A stretch of 35,227 bases of DNA. Source: an uncultured Collinsella sp. Its GTDB lineage: Bacteria; Actinomycetota; Coriobacteriia; Coriobacteriales; Coriobacteriaceae. The notes below the pieces were generated by a model, which ran no database searches, was not told where the DNA came from, and worked only from the letters and a program-made list of their open reading frames with translations. Of this stretch, positions 33,148 through 35,227 are shown one piece after another. The position numbers were made by a program, and so were the translations under genes. The DNA lies in the NCBI GenBank assembly GCA_902465105.1, contig CABQLM010000014.1, positions 1 to 35,227 of the forward strand. Reading direction: 5' to 3'. Position 1 is the first letter of the stretch, and every line of letters starts with the position of its first letter.

Positions 33148-33675
33148 GGCGAGCTTGCGAGCGAGCTCTCGCACCTCTTTCAACTTGGGCGACGATGCCA
33201 TGCTGTCGCGCTCGGTCATACCGCTGATGGCGACAATGCCCTGGTCCTCCCACTTGCAGTACGCACAGGTCGACTTGTACATAGCGATCGCCGCATCATA
33301 GACGCCCTCGCTGTGGCTATCGAGTAAAAGGGCCGTCTTGGTGAACGGGAAGCCCGTAGCACCGAAGGCGTATAGGCGATCGATGGCGGCCTTCTCCTGC
33401 GCAGTGATATCAAACCAGTAGATAGGCGAAGCGAAGACAACCATGTCGGCGTCTTTCAGCGACTCGATCACGTTGGCCATGTCATCCTTCTGCACGCAAG
33501 TGCCCTCGTGGGCGAAGCAATACTGACACCCCAGACAACCAGCGATTTTCTTACTGGCAACGCGGATGACCTCGACCGTATGGCCACCCTCACGCGCAGT
33601 CTCAGCAAACGCCTCGACCATGGTGTCGGTATTGGCGCCCTTGCGCGGGCTACCGCTCAATACAACGATATTCAT
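33145..33675 (-). CDS. Flavodoxin-like NAD(P)H-dependent FMN oxidoreductase
   Basis: A 176-aa flavoprotein. The N terminus IVVLSGSPRKGANTD is the FMN phosphate-binding loop of the NADPH-dependent FMN reductase/iron-sulfur flavoprotein group. The CLGCQYCFAHEGTC segment (Cys at about residues 47-60) is typical of this family and in some members holds a 4Fe-4S cluster. FASPIYWFDITAQ contacts the flavin. The ATG at 33675 follows AAGGGAG. The substrate is unknown; relatives reduce quinones, drugs or nitro compounds. It is monocistronic. Confidence 0.9.
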   Translation of the reverse strand: MNIVVLSGSPRKGANTDTMVEAFAETAREGGHTVEVIRVASKKIAGCLGCQYCFAHEGTCVQKDDMANVIESLKDADMVVFASPIYWFDITAQEKAAIDRLYAFGATGFPFTKTALLLDSHSEGVYDAAIAMYKSTCAYCKWEDQGIVAISGMTERDSMASSPKLKEVRELARKLA

Positions 33676-33996
33676 AAGAATCTCCCTTCTTCATGCCGCA
33701 GGCGCGCGGCATACATTTCGTTGTAACCAAAACGGATGGAGCTATTCAGTCGTCTGCAGGCCACATCTCTCGTCAGTGTTCTCTAGACATAATCTCACCG
33801 CCTGATAACTCCTCGACTGTCTTGACTCTCTCTCCGAAAATTGAACAGCAAATCGTTGCTCGCAAAGTATCGACTGTGAGAAAATTAGCTTGAGCTTTCT
33901 CCCTGCTCGCATAAGCGTTCGCGTGAAAGAGCCTAGCCGCATCGGCCAGGCGCAATATAGATCCGCGGAAACCGGCCTACGAACAAGGAGCGTCTT
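33676..33996. other. Divergent intergenic region, no gene seen
   Basis: These 321 bases separate the flavodoxin and LPATG genes. They must carry both promoters, but no pair of hexamers is convincing. A short GC palindrome (tgccgcaggcgcgcggca, about 33693-33710) lies in the flavodoxin leader. No ORF with a start signal is present. Confidence 0.4.
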
Positions 33997-34917
33997 ATGT
34001 ATGGACAGCATGTTGCACCGCAGACCCATAACAAACGGACTGGCCTGTCTATCCGCGACGTCAAGCGTCATGCAGACGCCAGAATCGCCGCCTTCGGAGT
34101 AAGCATTCTTGTGGCAGGACTGCTTTTGCTACCCTGCGCAGCACTGGCGACCGAAATACCCGAGCCCGATGTCGCAGCACCCATCACCTGCGACGAAGTC
34201 AACGCGGAAGGCAGCCTCACAGCAACCACCCCCATCGATCATTACTACGATTTGGAGCTACCCCCTGCTTTCGAGTTGGTCCAGAACGAGGCTCTTGTAT
34301 ACGATTTCCTCGACAAACCCGAGGACTACATCTACGGGCTTAACGACACCGTCCATCTCTTCAAGATCGACACCGATACCGAAAGCCTTATAAAAACCGA
34401 GAACCCCAAAGAGGCCAGCGTCTCTATTGCCCTGACCATGATCGACAATCACGTTAGAGCAACCGCAGTCTTTACAGGCGGCTACGCCGACGACCAAATC
34501 CCTTACAGGCTGAACCTCATCAGCTCAACCCACCTTGGCACACACGTTGACCGCGACTTCGACAGCGGGCAGGGGATTATGCACGAGACGCGGCACGATT
34601 ACTACATCCGCTACGTCTTCGACAGCGACGTGCACTTGATTGCAACCGATACGAGCGGTTCCAAACCCGATCCAAGTGTTAAACCGAGCCCAGAGGTCAA
34701 ACCCGAACCGGAAACCAAGCCCGAGCCCACACCGCAGCCCAAGGCAGAAAAGCCCGCGGCAAATCCCGTTTCCGCTAAGGCAGTAGCGGCGGTTAAACCA
34801 GCCGGGACCACCCTACCCGCGACGGGCGACAACGGTGCGTTGGCTGTCGCCCTGAGTGTTGCCGGTGGCGTAATTGCAGCAGTTGGCATTTCCGCAACAA
34901 GGCGTCGCAACCACTAG
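33997..34917 (+). CDS. LPATG-anchored surface protein
   Basis: A 306-aa wall-anchored protein. The N terminus has a long basic stretch before the hydrophobic core (AAFGVSILVAGLLLLPCAALATE), so the signal peptide is extended (cleavage near residue 52). Residues about 55-220 form an unrecognised acidic, beta-rich domain (YYDLELPPAFELVQNEALVYDF...). A Pro/Lys/Glu repeat linker follows (KPDPSVKPSPEVKPEPETK), then LPATG at about residue 273, a hydrophobic helix and a RRRNH tail. The ATG at 33997 has AAGGAG six bases upstream. Function unknown; probably a short adhesin or envelope protein. Confidence 0.88.
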   Translation: MYGQHVAPQTHNKRTGLSIRDVKRHADARIAAFGVSILVAGLLLLPCAALATEIPEPDVAAPITCDEVNAEGSLTATTPIDHYYDLELPPAFELVQNEALVYDFLDKPEDYIYGLNDTVHLFKIDTDTESLIKTENPKEASVSIALTMIDNHVRATAVFTGGYADDQIPYRLNLISSTHLGTHVDRDFDSGQGIMHETRHDYYIRYVFDSDVHLIATDTSGSKPDPSVKPSPEVKPEPETKPEPTPQPKAEKPAANPVSAKAVAAVKPAGTTLPATGDNGALAVALSVAGGVIAAVGISATRRRNH

Positions 34918-34940
34918 CCAGCATTTCGTACCCCGCAGAC

Positions 34941-34969
34941 AAAGCTCTATCCCCGCTCCGATGAGCTTT
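34941..34969. terminator. Weak terminator-like hairpin after the LPATG gene
   Basis: aaagctc (34941-34947) and gagcttt (34963-34969) are perfect 7-base arms around 15 bases. It lies 24 bases past the stop. The stem is short and the T run is part of the arm. Confidence 0.45.
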
Positions 34970-35213
34970 ACTCACCGAGAAGTTTCTTCCCCACGGAAAT
35001 GAGTTTCTTTCCAACGGCCGCCTTCACGCCATCAACGCCCCGCGAAACCGTCGAAACAGACTGTGCCGAACCGCCATCGAGCTCTACCCCATCGCAAACA
35101 GTGTCGACGGCGTCTTCTGGCAACATTTTTGGTCGCCATAGCTCCGATTCGGCAGGGCCCAGTCTCCGCTCGATCTCGAGCAAGACTTGTAAGGAGTCCA
35201 CAGTCAAGATCAA
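34968..35213 (-). CDS. Doubtful small ORF or gene remnant at the right edge
   Basis: An 81-codon frame whose protein ends with an amphipathic segment (VDGVKAAVGKKLISVGKKLLGE). An in-frame TAG lies directly before the TTG at 35213, so it is not simply cut by the window edge. No ribosome-binding site is visible. It could be the 3' end of a frameshifted gene that continues to the right. No family is recognised. Confidence 0.3.
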   Translation of the reverse strand: MILTVDSLQVLLEIERRLGPAESELWRPKMLPEDAVDTVCDGVELDGGSAQSVSTVSRGVDGVKAAVGKKLISVGKKLLGE

Positions 35214-35227
35214 CTACGGGAATCGTG

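Overview
The window looks like chromosomal DNA of a Coriobacteriia species, most like Collinsella or a close relative. This rests on the GC-rich codon usage, the cluster of sortase-anchored surface proteins, a Coriobacteriia-style TPR/LuxR regulator, a clostridial/coriobacterial type IIA topoisomerase pair, and a redox module of the kind found in gut anaerobes. The assignment is by recognition; no database search was possible. I see no rRNA, tRNA, prophage, insertion sequence or CRISPR array.

Layout. (1) 1-3.5 kb: two minus-strand surface proteins, a Cna-B type with LPQTG and a beta-helix type with LPSTG, probably one operon. (2) 3.6-12.5 kb: a tRNA-dihydrouridine synthase, an unknown membrane protein, a large MacB/FtsX-type ABC transporter, and a two-gene unit (unknown protein plus Sel1-repeat protein). 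Three copies of a dispersed 33-bp palindrome and one 178-bp inverted repeat lie between these genes. (3) 12.5-16.5 kb: a minus-strand redox operon (48-aa CXXC membrane protein, NapH-like polyferredoxin, TlpA-like thioredoxin lipoprotein with a frameshift) faces a plus-strand two-component system that probably controls it. (4) 16.5-19.8 kb: a GMP synthase with only the ATP-pyrophosphatase half, a DegV fatty-acid-binding protein, and a LuxR-type regulator divergent from it around a perfect operator-like palindrome. (5) 20-25.5 kb: a 1455-aa surface protein with a Tat-like signal and an LAxTG (class E sortase type) anchor, then a convergent lipoprotein. (6) 25.7-33 kb: an ATPase/DUF234 gene, a gyrase/topoisomerase IV-like B/A operon with a perfect LexA-type box upstream, and a second ATPase with a winged helix. 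Each ATPase gene is preceded by its own cluster of repeats running up to the ribosome-binding site or start codon. (7) 33-35.2 kb: a flavodoxin-like oxidoreductase, an LPATG surface protein and a doubtful small ORF at the right edge.

The most interesting candidate is in region 6. Two different P-loop ATPases, both with winged-helix-like segments, each carry a private iterated repeat next to the start codon. This suggests autoregulated, perhaps selfish or defensive, ATPase cassettes flanking an SOS-linked topoisomerase operon. The repeats are seen directly; the role is inference.
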